Assembly (NCBI GenBank): GCA_019135865.1
Contig: JAGVVD010000008.1
Coordinates: 123,495-187,494, forward strand
Length of the DNA: 64,000 bases
DNA from: Elusimicrobiota bacterium
GTDB lineage: Bacteria > Elusimicrobiota > Elusimicrobia > Elusimicrobiales > UBA9959
Direction of reading: 5' to 3'
Shown here: piece after piece, positions 26,301-33,103 of the stretch
Layout: each line of letters opens with the position of its first letter
How positions within the stretch are numbered: the stretch's first letter is position 1
Notes under the pieces: model-generated
What the model was told of the DNA's origin: nothing
The model's database searches: none
The model's input: the letters and a program-made list of their open reading frames with translations, nothing else
Translations under genes and position numbers: made by a program

Positions 26301-26700
26301 GGAGAACAGGACGGCCGCCTCGGAGGAGAGCCTGTCCGCGCTCTCCCTGGACCTGGACTCGGCGCGCAGCGCGCTGGCCGTGGCGGAGGCTAAACTCGCT
26401 AAACTTTCCTCCTCCCTCGACTCCGAAAAGCGCAAGCGCGAGGAGACGGAGGCCTCTTCCCAGGCCGCCGCCGGCGCGCTGCGCGAGAAGGAGGAGCGGC
26501 TGCGCGCGCTGGAGAAACGGGCCGCCCGGCTCGAGACCGACCTGAACGACGCCCGTTCGTCCTCGGAAGCGGCCGCCGTGGAGGCCGCCCGCCTTTCCGG
26601 CGAGATAAAGGAACTGCGCCGTATAAAGGAAGAGCACGAAAAGACCAAGCTGATGCTGGAGCAGCTTAAGGAAAGGCTCAGGCAATGGAAGAAGGAATGA
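23371..26700 (+). CDS. Giant cytoplasmic coiled-coil protein (1109 residues)
   Basis: The start was placed at the ATG after GGCAGGAACT; earlier in-frame codons lie in the GC-rich leader and give a Gly-rich stretch unlike the protein. Apart from about 35 N-terminal residues (MNDKWDESSFNEQAITDLET), the chain is almost entirely heptad-like coiled coil, rich in Glu, Lys, Arg, Leu, Ala and Gln, with very few Pro or Gly. There is no Walker A/B or SMC hinge motif, no signal peptide and no membrane helix, so it is not an SMC or Rad50 ATPase. It ends EKTKLMLEQLKERLRQWKKE. Its last 16 bp overlap the next gene, a smaller coiled-coil protein with an ATPase domain. A filament or scaffold role is inferred. 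Confidence 0.85.
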   Translation: MNDKWDESSFNEQAITDLETARLALRWALDKLRANQEEALKSRQNLQEKASQVTFLENQLRTRNAEMERQQRAQEEEIKSRQETLEYQFRSRLDRLTEREKELEDNAARMESAFKLREQRLTEDFQKRSEELRGRWGQVEGEIWQLRQEQLLKQQEFEKLYAERLAAEQQRAQEEAGTLRAELEKSYETRVQDLEKREQALNEELRKQEAVMKWARDSWQKEADEREKKLKVRELEIEKKLLEKEQELDDHKVKLGLLEKQLTDLPEAVRKRDEELERYRGALESLEGVIRTLEGEKRQLAQESDSRQSRLSEALEAEKQRFKDLESEIPKRLKIAIEHERTRLQEKVADVEKNFGLDLRKKQDEVDYLERNLRTFEETIKTLQTERENLAQKAEQLQTQLNIRSEETSFRERQLQSEYEVRLKVELEKQSRSLRSETETAQRIYEDNLRLKVEEIAHLRKELETLAGEKADLFASTSELRRQLEVQKDKYERDLASARASLKQSHDAELERRLEEEAARHGQARAALQKDFAAQLENLGLIAAERDAELARFKSELQRQAAEKAEAVAREKERSRQDLELQAKNFAATEKLYQEKELQAARNLDALRVDKEEALLRERERLERLYSEREKDFDEQTARKDQELSRLREELARAGADQEALRKELVSERETLTRRVKELQEAAARAESARSGELESVRAAEREKYAEQLDRRERETAALAKAKEEQDAAYRRSLEDFRARLSEAVSKMEDLKAVAEERQARVSALQLELSEERRRYGEDQRSLSSKLTDREKQLRFLKDAYDSLKSESETAAHGLRKRAEETMARMKSLEEQKAASELSLAEARRELDLRKAEAARSEEEARRLHAEAEGLRNAAARGAEDARSRENALRGRIEIMEAEAAGKASLAGDLTSELKLRNSELSSLVQENSRLKQELDSSLLDLQRRAEAAKADAEAQSRKLAEAESAKQQLRARVSDLENRTAASEESLSALSLDLDSARSALAVAEAKLAKLSSSLDSEKRKREETEASSQAAAGALREKEERLRALEKRAARLETDLNDARSSSEAAAVEAARLSGEIKELRRIKEEHEKTKLMLEQLKERLRQWKKE

Positions 26701-28034
26701 ACTCTTCCGGCCTGGAAGGGCTGGACGAGGAACTGGAACTTTTCATCTCGGATGTACGGTCCAGGGAGCGCGATCATTCGGCGCGCATCGTCGAGCTGGA
26801 AGCGGAGGTCCGCCGCCGGGACGAGGAGCTGAAGGCCCTGGAAACCGGGCTCGCCGCCTCCGAGTCCTCCCGCCTCTCGGCCGAGCAGGAGGCCTGCGCG
26901 CGGCTCGGTTCCCTGCGCGCGGAGCTTTCCGAGCGCGACGCCGCCTCTTCCCGCCTGGCGCTGAAGGCGGAGGAACTTTCCGCGCGCATAACTGCCCTCG
27001 GGAAGGAGCTGGAACGGGAGCGCTCCGCCAGCCGCGAGAAGGACGTCTATATCCAGACCGCCAAGTCCGCCGTCAAGGGCCGCGACGCCGAGTTCGAGAA
27101 GGTCTGGCGGATGCTGGAAGAGGCCCGCGCCGAGACCGCCTCCTGGAAGGCCCGGACCGCTGAGCGGGATTCCCGCCTGGAGGCCGCCGCCGGGGAGAAC
27201 AAAACCCTCGCCCTGGAGATACGGAAACTCAACAATTCCCTGCAGCAGGCCGCCCTCGGTTTCAGTCAGAAGCTGGCGCTCGTCAGGCGGGAGGCCCCGT
27301 CCGCCGGCGTGGCCCGTTCCGGAGAGGCCCCTGACGCGGGCGTCCCCGGACCGGAAAGCGCGGTCCGGGAGGCTTCTCCCGATCCGCTGGGACTGGCGGC
27401 CGCGCTCGCGCGCCGGGTCTCCGGTTTCGCCGGCGCGCTCCGGGAGCGCGCGGAATCCCGCCTGAAGGCGCCGCGGGGGAAGGACCTGAAAGAGCCGCTC
27501 GGCGCCATAATACGCGGTCTGGCCGCGCTGCAGGAACGCATGGAGGCGGCGGCCTCTCTCTCCGGGCCGGCGCCGCTGCGGCTGGAGCCCGTGGACCTGG
27601 GAAAAATAACCGGGGAGGCGCTCTCTTCCGCCGCTTCGACGCCCGGGCTGCCTTCTTTCGAGCCGAAGTTCTCCGCGCCCGCGGGCCTGCCGCCGCTGAG
27701 GGCCGACCGGGCGCGCCTGAGGGAGGCGCTCGGGCACGTGCTGGTCAACGCGGCGGAGGCTATGCCCGGCGGCGGCCGTATCTCGGTGGAGATAAGCCGC
27801 TCCCGGGGCGGGCAGGTGGTCAGCGTCGCGGACGACGGGCCCGGCGTGGACGCCGGGAACCTGCCGTCGCTCTTCGAACCTTTCTTTTCCACGAAGCCGG
27901 GAAAACTCGGGCTCGGTCTGACGATAGCCAGGAGCATAATAAAGTCCCACGGCGGGGATATCGCGATTTACGGCGGACCGGGCCGCGGTACGCGGGCCGA
28001 GATCTTCATTCCCGAAGCGCCTGAAAAGGGCTGA
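26685..28034 (+). CDS. Coiled-coil protein with C-terminal histidine-kinase-type ATPase domain; phospho-acceptor His absent
   Basis: 449 residues, cytoplasmic. Residues about 15-205 form a coiled coil of the same style as the upstream protein. The C-terminal GHKL ATPase domain is complete: N box HVLVNAAEAMPGGG, G1 box DDGPGVD, F box LFEPFFSTK, G2 box GLGLTIARSII. The preceding dimerisation segment has the H-box shape KDLKEPLGAI, but Lys266 replaces the phosphorylated His. Autophosphorylation at the normal position is therefore not expected. The next gene encodes a receiver protein 7 bp downstream, arguing for a linked signalling function. Confidence 0.88.
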   Translation: MEEGMNSSGLEGLDEELELFISDVRSRERDHSARIVELEAEVRRRDEELKALETGLAASESSRLSAEQEACARLGSLRAELSERDAASSRLALKAEELSARITALGKELERERSASREKDVYIQTAKSAVKGRDAEFEKVWRMLEEARAETASWKARTAERDSRLEAAAGENKTLALEIRKLNNSLQQAALGFSQKLALVRREAPSAGVARSGEAPDAGVPGPESAVREASPDPLGLAAALARRVSGFAGALRERAESRLKAPRGKDLKEPLGAIIRGLAALQERMEAAASLSGPAPLRLEPVDLGKITGEALSSAASTPGLPSFEPKFSAPAGLPPLRADRARLREALGHVLVNAAEAMPGGGRISVEISRSRGGQVVSVADDGPGVDAGNLPSLFEPFFSTKPGKLGLGLTIARSIIKSHGGDIAIYGGPGRGTRAEIFIPEAPEKG

Positions 28035-28041
28035 ACCGGCC

Positions 28042-28524
28042 ATGGCCAGGATACTGATAGTGGACGATGAGCCCGACATCAGGCTGGCGATAAGGACCGC
28101 GCTGCGGCTGCGCGGTCACGAGGTGACCGAGGCCCAGGACGGGCCGGCCGCGCTGGCCGCCCTGGAGGGGGAGAAGCCCGGCCTGGTCCTGCTGGACATC
28201 CGTCTGCCCGGTATGGACGGCATAGAGGTGCTCGGGCGCATACGCGGGATCAGCCGCTCGCTGCCCGTCGTGATGATGACGGGCTACGGCCACATCCACT
28301 CGGCCGCCGGAGTGGCGGAACTCGGTGCCGACGGATATCTGCAGAAGCCTTTCGGTGACCAGGAACTCGCGGAGACGGTCGGCCGCTTCGCTTCCGGTCC
28401 GCGGGCCGAGCCGTCCGGCGGGGAGCCCTCCCGGCCGGCGGCGGGGGACCGCCGCGGCCGGGCCTTTTTCGCCGCCTCGCTCCTGCTGGTCCTGGCCGCC
28501 TCGCTGCTGCTCCTTTTACGCTGA
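28042..28524 (+). CDS. Receiver-domain protein with C-terminal membrane anchor
   Basis: 160 residues. Residues 1-115 are a complete response-regulator receiver: acidic Asp8/Asp9, phospho-acceptor Asp52 (VLLDIRLPGMDG), Thr80 (VVMMTGYG) and Lys102 (YLQKPFG). Instead of a DNA-binding output domain there is a Pro/Arg-rich linker and a single hydrophobic helix at the extreme C-terminus (about 140-159, FFAASLLLVLAASLLLLL), so it is predicted to be tail-anchored in the membrane facing the cytoplasm. It is the third gene of the coiled-coil block and is followed by a strong terminator. A membrane docking or localisation switch is inferred. Confidence 0.88.
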   Translation: MARILIVDDEPDIRLAIRTALRLRGHEVTEAQDGPAALAALEGEKPGLVLLDIRLPGMDGIEVLGRIRGISRSLPVVMMTGYGHIHSAAGVAELGADGYLQKPFGDQELAETVGRFASGPRAEPSGGEPSRPAAGDRRGRAFFAASLLLVLAASLLLLLR

Positions 28525-28548
28525 ACGGCCGCGCCCGCGGCGAAAAAA

Positions 28549-28582
28549 AACCGGCCCCCGCGTGGGGGGCCGGTTCTCTTTT
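28549..28582. terminator. Bidirectional terminator between the receiver gene and pilin 1
   Basis: An 11-bp stem ACCGGCCCCC/GGGGGCCGGT with a short GCGTG loop. The plus strand continues TCTCTTTTTT; the minus strand continues TTTTTTTTCG. It can serve both the coiled-coil operon and the convergent pilin gene. Confidence 0.88.
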
Positions 28583-28595
28583 TTCGGCGGTATCC

Positions 28596-29027
28596 TCAGA
28601 TGAGGTCGCGGGTGCAGTTCGTCTGGCTGCAGGTGGTCGCGCCGGTGTCCACATTGTAGGTCAGCACGTAGCTGCCGTAGGTCGCGGGCGCCGCGGGGGC
28701 GGCGTTGCGGGTGGCGGTTATGGTGCCCCCGGTGAGCGCGATATTGTAGACCTTCATCACGCAGCCGGTGGTCCCGGTGCAGTCCACGCCGCTGGCGTTC
28801 TTGAAGGTCACGTCGAGGACGTCCCAGTTGTTGGTGTAGGCGCCGTTCTTGGCCATGGCGCGCGACTGGGCCGCCTTTACCGAGGCGAAGACCGACTGCG
28901 CTTCCGCTATGCGGGAGCGCTCGACGACCTTGAAGTACTGGGGTATGGCCATGGAGGCCAGGATGCCGATGATGAGCACCACGACGAGCAGCTCTATCAG
29001 GGTGAAACCTTTGCGTATCTTTTGCAT
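28596..29027 (-). CDS. Type IV pilin-like prepilin, copy 1
   Basis: 143 residues. Class III signal: short basic leader MQKIRKG, cleavage before Phe, then FTLIELLVVVLIIGILA with Glu5 of the mature protein, followed by the amphipathic helix MAIPQYFKVVERSRIAEAQS. The globular part has two cysteine pairs (VDCTGTTGCV and TTCSQTNCTRDLI) typical of a disulphide-closed D-region. It is nearly identical to copy 2 about 190 bp upstream; differences cluster around residues 76-103. It probably forms pilus or pseudopilus fibres; pilT lies 7 kb away. Confidence 0.93.
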   Translation of the reverse strand: MQKIRKGFTLIELLVVVLIIGILASMAIPQYFKVVERSRIAEAQSVFASVKAAQSRAMAKNGAYTNNWDVLDVTFKNASGVDCTGTTGCVMKVYNIALTGGTITATRNAAPAAPATYGSYVLTYNVDTGATTCSQTNCTRDLI

Positions 29028-29149
29028 TTTTCTACGGTTCTCCTTAGTTATATTTCGGCGCTTTGTCGGAAGTGTCCCCCGGTCCTTCGGTCCCAGCTCC
29101 GCCCCCGGCGCGGCCTAAGTGCAGGGAAATGGTAATAAAAAAATGCCGG

Positions 29150-29195
29150 CAAAATCAAGCGGCCTTCCCGGACGGGACCGGGAAGGTGCGCTTGG
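29150..29195 (-). terminator. Terminator of pilin 2
   Basis: On the minus strand CAAGCG-CA-CCTTCCCGG pairs with CCGGGAAGG-C-CGCTTG around TCCCGT, followed by ATTTTGCC and a second T-run. It separates the two pilin genes, so each is probably its own transcript. Confidence 0.7.
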
Positions 29196-29219
29196 CCGGG
29201 GCTTCCGGTTGCCGGCGGC

Positions 29220-29654
29220 TCAGATGAGGTCGCGGGTGCAGTTCGTCTGGCTGCAGGTGGTCGCGCCGGTGTCCACATTGTAGGTCAGCACGTAGTTGCC
29301 GTAGGTCGCGGGCGCCGCGGGGGCGGCGTTGCGGGTGGCGGTTATGGTGCCCGCGGCGTTGAGCGAGATATTGTAGACCTTCATCAGACAGCCGCCGGTC
29401 CCGGTGCAGTCCGTGCCGCCTGCGTCCTTGAAGGTCACGTCGAGGACGTCCCAGTTGTTGGTGTAGGCCCCGTTCTTGGCCATGGCGCGCGACTGGGCCG
29501 CCTTTACCGAGGCGAAGACCGACTGCGCTTCCGCTATGCGGGAGCGCTCGACGACCTTGAAGTACTGGGGTATGGCCATGGAAGCCAGGATGCCGATGAT
29601 GAGCACCACGACGAGCAGCTCTATCAGGGTGAAACCTTTTCTCGCGTTCTTCAT
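29220..29654 (-). CDS. Type IV pilin-like prepilin, copy 2
   Basis: 144 residues with leader MKNARKG and the same mature start FTLIELLVVVLIIGILA. From there through WDVLDVTFK it is identical to copy 1 at protein level and almost identical in DNA. The middle differs (DAGGTDCTGTGGCLMKVYN against NASGVDCTGTTGCVMKVYN, and SLNAAGTI against ALTGGTI), and the end is again nearly identical, including the CSQTNCTRDLI tail. This is a recent tandem duplication or gene conversion with change confined to the exposed segment. It follows a two-component system on the same strand. Confidence 0.93.
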   Translation of the reverse strand: MKNARKGFTLIELLVVVLIIGILASMAIPQYFKVVERSRIAEAQSVFASVKAAQSRAMAKNGAYTNNWDVLDVTFKDAGGTDCTGTGGCLMKVYNISLNAAGTITATRNAAPAAPATYGNYVLTYNVDTGATTCSQTNCTRDLI

Positions 29655-29762
29655 GATACCGTCCCTCCCGGAATATCGCGCGGGAACCTTCCCCGCCTTA
29701 TACGAGTATACCGCCGCCGCCGGATCGCGGCGGTGTGGGTTTTGTGATTTTTGTGTGAAGAT

Positions 29763-30476
29763 TTACCCGCGCCCTTCGGGGCACTCCCACTTGTAGCCGA
29801 GGCTTTCCACCGTGACGATGCACCCTTTCATCCTGCCCAGGTTCTTGCGCAGGTTCTTCACGTGCGTGTCTATCACCCGGCTCGTGTTCGCGTAGGGCCG
29901 CTCCCAGATCCTCTCCATGAAGAACTCCCGGGTTATGACGCGCCCGCTTTTCCTGACCAGGAGGTAGAGTATCTCGAATTCCTTGGGGGAAAGGTCCAGC
30001 CTGCGGCCGTCGATGGAGACCTCGTGGCGCTGGCGGTCTATGACCAGCCCGCGCGACCGGAGGGGCTCCTCCTCGGGGCCCTCCTCGCCCGCGGCGCGGC
30101 TGCGCCGTATGAGGGCCTTGATCCTGGCCACCAGTTCGGCGGCGCTGAAAGGCTTGGTCAGGTAGTCGTCCCCGCCGAGCTCCAGGCCCAGCACCTTGCT
30201 CACTTCGCTCGCGTCGGTGCTGAGGAACATCATGGGTATGCGGCCGGCTGGCCCCCCGGCCGCGCGGACGCGCCGGCAGAGGTCCAGGCCGCTCATGCCG
30301 GGCAGGCGCAGGTCCACAACCATAAGGTCCGGGAAAGAGGAGGCCAGCAGTTTGAGCGCCTGTTCGGCGCTGGTGCAGGTCGTGACGCCGAACCCCTCCA
30401 GTTCCAGGAGGTCCTTTATGGATTTGAGCAGCGAAAGCTCGTCGTCTACCACCAGGATCTTCTGTTTCTGGTTCAC
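29763..30476 (-). CDS. OmpR/PhoB-family response regulator
   Basis: 237 residues. The receiver domain has Asp11/Asp12, phospho-acceptor Asp55 (VVDLRLPGMSG), a Thr/Ser switch in MFLSTDAS and the Lys of YLTKPFS. A Gly/Glu-rich linker leads to a winged-helix DNA-binding domain (LDLSPKEFEILYLLVRKSGRV...RVIDTHVKNLRKNLG) with the terminal GYKWE hairpin. It overlaps the sensor kinase gene by 4 bp, so the two are a cognate pair. Proximity to the pilin genes makes them possible targets; this is inference. Confidence 0.95.
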   Translation of the reverse strand: MNQKQKILVVDDELSLLKSIKDLLELEGFGVTTCTSAEQALKLLASSFPDLMVVDLRLPGMSGLDLCRRVRAAGGPAGRIPMMFLSTDASEVSKVLGLELGGDDYLTKPFSAAELVARIKALIRRSRAAGEEGPEEEPLRSRGLVIDRQRHEVSIDGRRLDLSPKEFEILYLLVRKSGRVITREFFMERIWERPYANTSRVIDTHVKNLRKNLGRMKGCIVTVESLGYKWECPEGRG

Positions 30477-31900
30477 CGTCCGTCATCCTTCCTTCCGGCC
30501 GGCAGGACGAACGTGAAGACCGAGCCTTTGCCCGGCTCGCTCTCCACTTCGATCCTGCCGCCGTGCTGTTCCGCTATGAAGCCGGCGATGAACAACCCCA
30601 GGCCGGTCCCCTGCCGGGCGGAGGGCTGTTCCCGTCCGGCCGGTCTTATGCGGTAGAATTTCTCGAAGATCCGGCCCAGTTCCCCGGCCGGTATGCCGAT
30701 CCCGGTATCGGCCACCCTGACTTTCTGCCCGCCGTCCTCCGCCACCACGAACACCTGCACCCCGCCCGAATCGGTGAACTTGAGGGCGTTCCCCACGAGA
30801 TTGGAAACGACCTGGTAAAGGCGCTCCGGGTCGCCTTCGATGTCCGGCAGTTCCCCGCTGACGATCAGTTCCAGCTGCAGCCCCCTGGCCGCGGCGTAGG
30901 GCCTGAAGGACCTGACCGCCCTGTCTGCTATTTCCTCCAGGTCCACGGGCCGCGGGCTGAGCGCCGCTTTCCCGGAATCTATGCGGGCCACTTCGAGCAG
31001 GGAGTCGATGAAGAGATTGAGCCGCTGCAGGTGCTCCCTGACCGAGACCAGCTGTTCCGGTATCCTGGCGTGCTCCTTTTTCGCCGCGAGCGCTTCTACC
31101 ATGTCGGCGCACAGTCCGATGCCGGTCACCGGCGAGCGCAGGTCGTGGGTTATGCTGGAGGTCAGGTCCCGTTTCATCTCCTCGGACCTGGCCAGGCGGT
31201 CCGCCATCTCGTTGAATTCGGCGGCCAGCCGGCCCATCTCGTCGCGCCGCGTCACGGGGATCCTGTGGGCGAAACGGCCCGCCCCTATCATCTTCGCGCC
31301 CGCCGAAAGCGCCTGTATGGGAGCGGCCACCACGCGCGTGATGATCAGGGCGCCCAGGCAGCCTATGGCGAAGGCGGCCGAAAGCACGAACGCGAAGCGC
31401 CGCAGGGAACTTCGCAGCGACTCCTCTATCTTCTGGTAGAGGCTCTGGGTGGAAAAATCCACCCGCGCGGAGACCCTGCCCCTGCCCGGCGCCGCGGTCT
31501 CGATGGAAGCCTTCAGTATCTCTATACCGTTGTCTTCCACCGTGACCCAGTTCCCGGTGGCGGGAGGGCGGAAAGAGCCGGGCAGGTACCTGGAGGGCCT
31601 GTAATAAGGAGTGTTGTAGCGCTCGTTGAGGAAGACCGCGCCCCTGGCGTCCGCGCAGGAGACCATCATGGTCTCGGGGGTCTTTATGAAGGACTTGAAA
31701 TAACGATAGGCGGCGGATTTGCCCGGGCCGCCGCTTTCCCGGCATACCTCGGCCATGGACAGCAGCACCCGCAGGTTCCTGTCCCGCGCGGCGCCGGAGA
31801 TGGAGCCCAGTTCGTTGTGAAGGAAAAGGACGAGCAGTACGGTGGAGACGGCGGTCATCAGCCCCAGCATGAGGAGGATGAGCCTGGTGCGTATGCTCAT
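30473..31900 (-). CDS. Membrane sensor histidine kinase
   Basis: 475 residues. Transmembrane helix 1 at about residues 7-27, a periplasmic sensor region of about 140 residues, helix 2 at about 170-190, and HAMP at about 190-245 (APIQALSAGAKMIGAGRF). HisKA has His252 in the H-box THDLRSPVTG. The HATPase domain has N box QVVSNLVGNALKFT, G1 VADTGIGIP, F box IFEKFYR and G2 GTGLGLFIAG. All catalytic motifs are intact, unlike the coiled-coil ATPase at 26.7-28.0 kb. The start lies 8 bp from a tRNA-Lys on the same strand. Confidence 0.95.
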   Translation of the reverse strand: MSIRTRLILLMLGLMTAVSTVLLVLFLHNELGSISGAARDRNLRVLLSMAEVCRESGGPGKSAAYRYFKSFIKTPETMMVSCADARGAVFLNERYNTPYYRPSRYLPGSFRPPATGNWVTVEDNGIEILKASIETAAPGRGRVSARVDFSTQSLYQKIEESLRSSLRRFAFVLSAAFAIGCLGALIITRVVAAPIQALSAGAKMIGAGRFAHRIPVTRRDEMGRLAAEFNEMADRLARSEEMKRDLTSSITHDLRSPVTGIGLCADMVEALAAKKEHARIPEQLVSVREHLQRLNLFIDSLLEVARIDSGKAALSPRPVDLEEIADRAVRSFRPYAAARGLQLELIVSGELPDIEGDPERLYQVVSNLVGNALKFTDSGGVQVFVVAEDGGQKVRVADTGIGIPAGELGRIFEKFYRIRPAGREQPSARQGTGLGLFIAGFIAEQHGGRIEVESEPGKGSVFTFVLPAGRKDDGR

Positions 31901-31907
31901 AAAAAAA

Positions 31908-31979
31908 TGCGCCCGGCGCGATTCGAACGCGCGGCCACCCGCTTAAAAGGCGGATGCTCTACCACTGAGCTACGGGCGC
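31908..31979 (-). tRNA. tRNA-Lys (anticodon TTT)
   Basis: 72 nt on the minus strand. Acceptor GCGCCCG/CGGGCGC with discriminator A, D-arm AGCTCAGTGGTAGAGC, anticodon stem TCCGC/GCGGG with loop CTTTTAA (anticodon TTT) and T-loop GTTCGAATC. CCA is not encoded. The sensor kinase gene begins just downstream, so they may share a transcript. Confidence 0.96.
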
Positions 31980-32230
31980 TCATGTCGCACCCCTCGCTTG
32001 CGCTCGGGGCGGATCGCGCCCGGCCTTCGATAGGAAAACGGCCGGGTGCTCCACAAGGGGAACCCGAGGTTCCCCGTTTCGTCGTCGCTCGCTTTATCCG
32101 GCCATTAAAGGCCGGAACCGCTCGCTGAACCCCTCCTATAAGGGCCCGGCGCTCGCTGACGAATGAACTCGCGCCGGCTTATCAAAACCCGCCGCAGGCG
32201 GATTGACGAGAAAGGATTATACAAAAATTG
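31980..32230. other. Non-coding region with several short inverted repeats
   Basis: No gene seen. It contains at least four short palindromes: CCCGGCC-N-GGCCGGG near 32019-32047, GGGGAACC-C-GAGGTTCCCC near 32057-32075, GGCCATTAAAGGCC near 32100, and CGCCGCAGGCG near 32190. It includes repeated CGCTCGCT tracts. Divergent promoters for tRNA-Lys and ftsQ must lie here. Confidence 0.5.
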
Positions 32231-32245
32231 TAGAATGTCGCACTA

Positions 32246-33037
32246 ATGGCGAGGAACCGGAGATACAAGGTCAAGGTCCGCTTCAAGGTGCGCAAGCGCA
32301 GCCTCGGGCTGGCCGGCGGCGCGGCGCTCGCCGTCTTCCTCGCCGTCTCCGCCGTCTACGGCGCCAGGATAGCCTGGGACTGGGTCTCGCCCCGCTTCAG
32401 CCGCGGTCTCATAAAGTTCCGCCTGGAACGCCCGGTGGTGGAGGTCCCGGCCGCCAGCGTGGAAAAATGGCTCGCGGCCCACCTGGAGTCCCGGAAAGGC
32501 GAGGAATGGACCCGCGCCGATCTCTCCCGCCTGCTGGCGAAGGTGAAGACCCGCTACCCTTACCTCAAGGACGTCTCCGTTTCCCGGAACTACCTGACGG
32601 GGGCCCTGCGCTTCAGGGCCGGCGTGGAGACCGTCGTGGCGCCCGCCCTGCGCGGCGGCGCCGCCTGCTACCTGGGAGAGAGCGGCCGCCTTTTCCCCGA
32701 GATCTACCCGGAGGCCGTGCCGGGCGGCGTCAGCGTTTCTCTGCCCGCAGGCCCGGACCGGTTCCCGTCCGAAGCGGCCTTCCTGGCGCGCCTCAACGCC
32801 CTATCCGGCCTTTTCGACCGGAGACCGCTCTCGTTGTCCTGTCCGAACGAAAAAAAGACCTGCCGGCTGGCGCTGGACGACGGCAGCGAGGTGCTCTGGG
32901 GCGGGTTTGAATTCACGCGCGCAAAAATATTAAGATTGAACGAGGTCCTGGAGAGATCGGCTTCCAGGCTCAAGGGACCCTACAAAGTGGACCTGCGCTA
33001 TTTCGAGGACGGCAGGGCGGTCGTTTCGTCGCTCTGA
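32246..33037 (+). CDS. ftsQ: FtsQ-like cell division protein with POTRA-type domain
   Basis: 263 residues: basic cytoplasmic N-terminus (MARNRRYKVKVRFKVRKRS), one transmembrane helix (about 21-42), then a periplasmic region whose first part (VEVPAASVEKWLAAHL...LSRLLAKVKTRYPYLKDVSVSRN) fits a POTRA domain. FtsQ links early and late divisome proteins. Sequence similarity is weak, but position directly before ftsA-ftsZ supports the call. TAGAAT lies 9 nt before the ATG without a ribosome site, suggesting a short leader. Confidence 0.82.
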   Translation: MARNRRYKVKVRFKVRKRSLGLAGGAALAVFLAVSAVYGARIAWDWVSPRFSRGLIKFRLERPVVEVPAASVEKWLAAHLESRKGEEWTRADLSRLLAKVKTRYPYLKDVSVSRNYLTGALRFRAGVETVVAPALRGGAACYLGESGRLFPEIYPEAVPGGVSVSLPAGPDRFPSEAAFLARLNALSGLFDRRPLSLSCPNEKKTCRLALDDGSEVLWGGFEFTRAKILRLNEVLERSASRLKGPYKVDLRYFEDGRAVVSSL

Positions 33038-33103
33038 GCCCGCCGCCCAGGCCTTTCCCGCGGTAAGCCGTCAATACATCCTGTTAACCGGAGACTTCGA
33101 ATT

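Noticed and set aside
32203..32236. Canonical promoter TTGACG to TAGAAT before ftsQ
   Set aside because: The spacer would be 22 nt, too long; only the -10-like element was kept, and it is mentioned in the leaderless finding.
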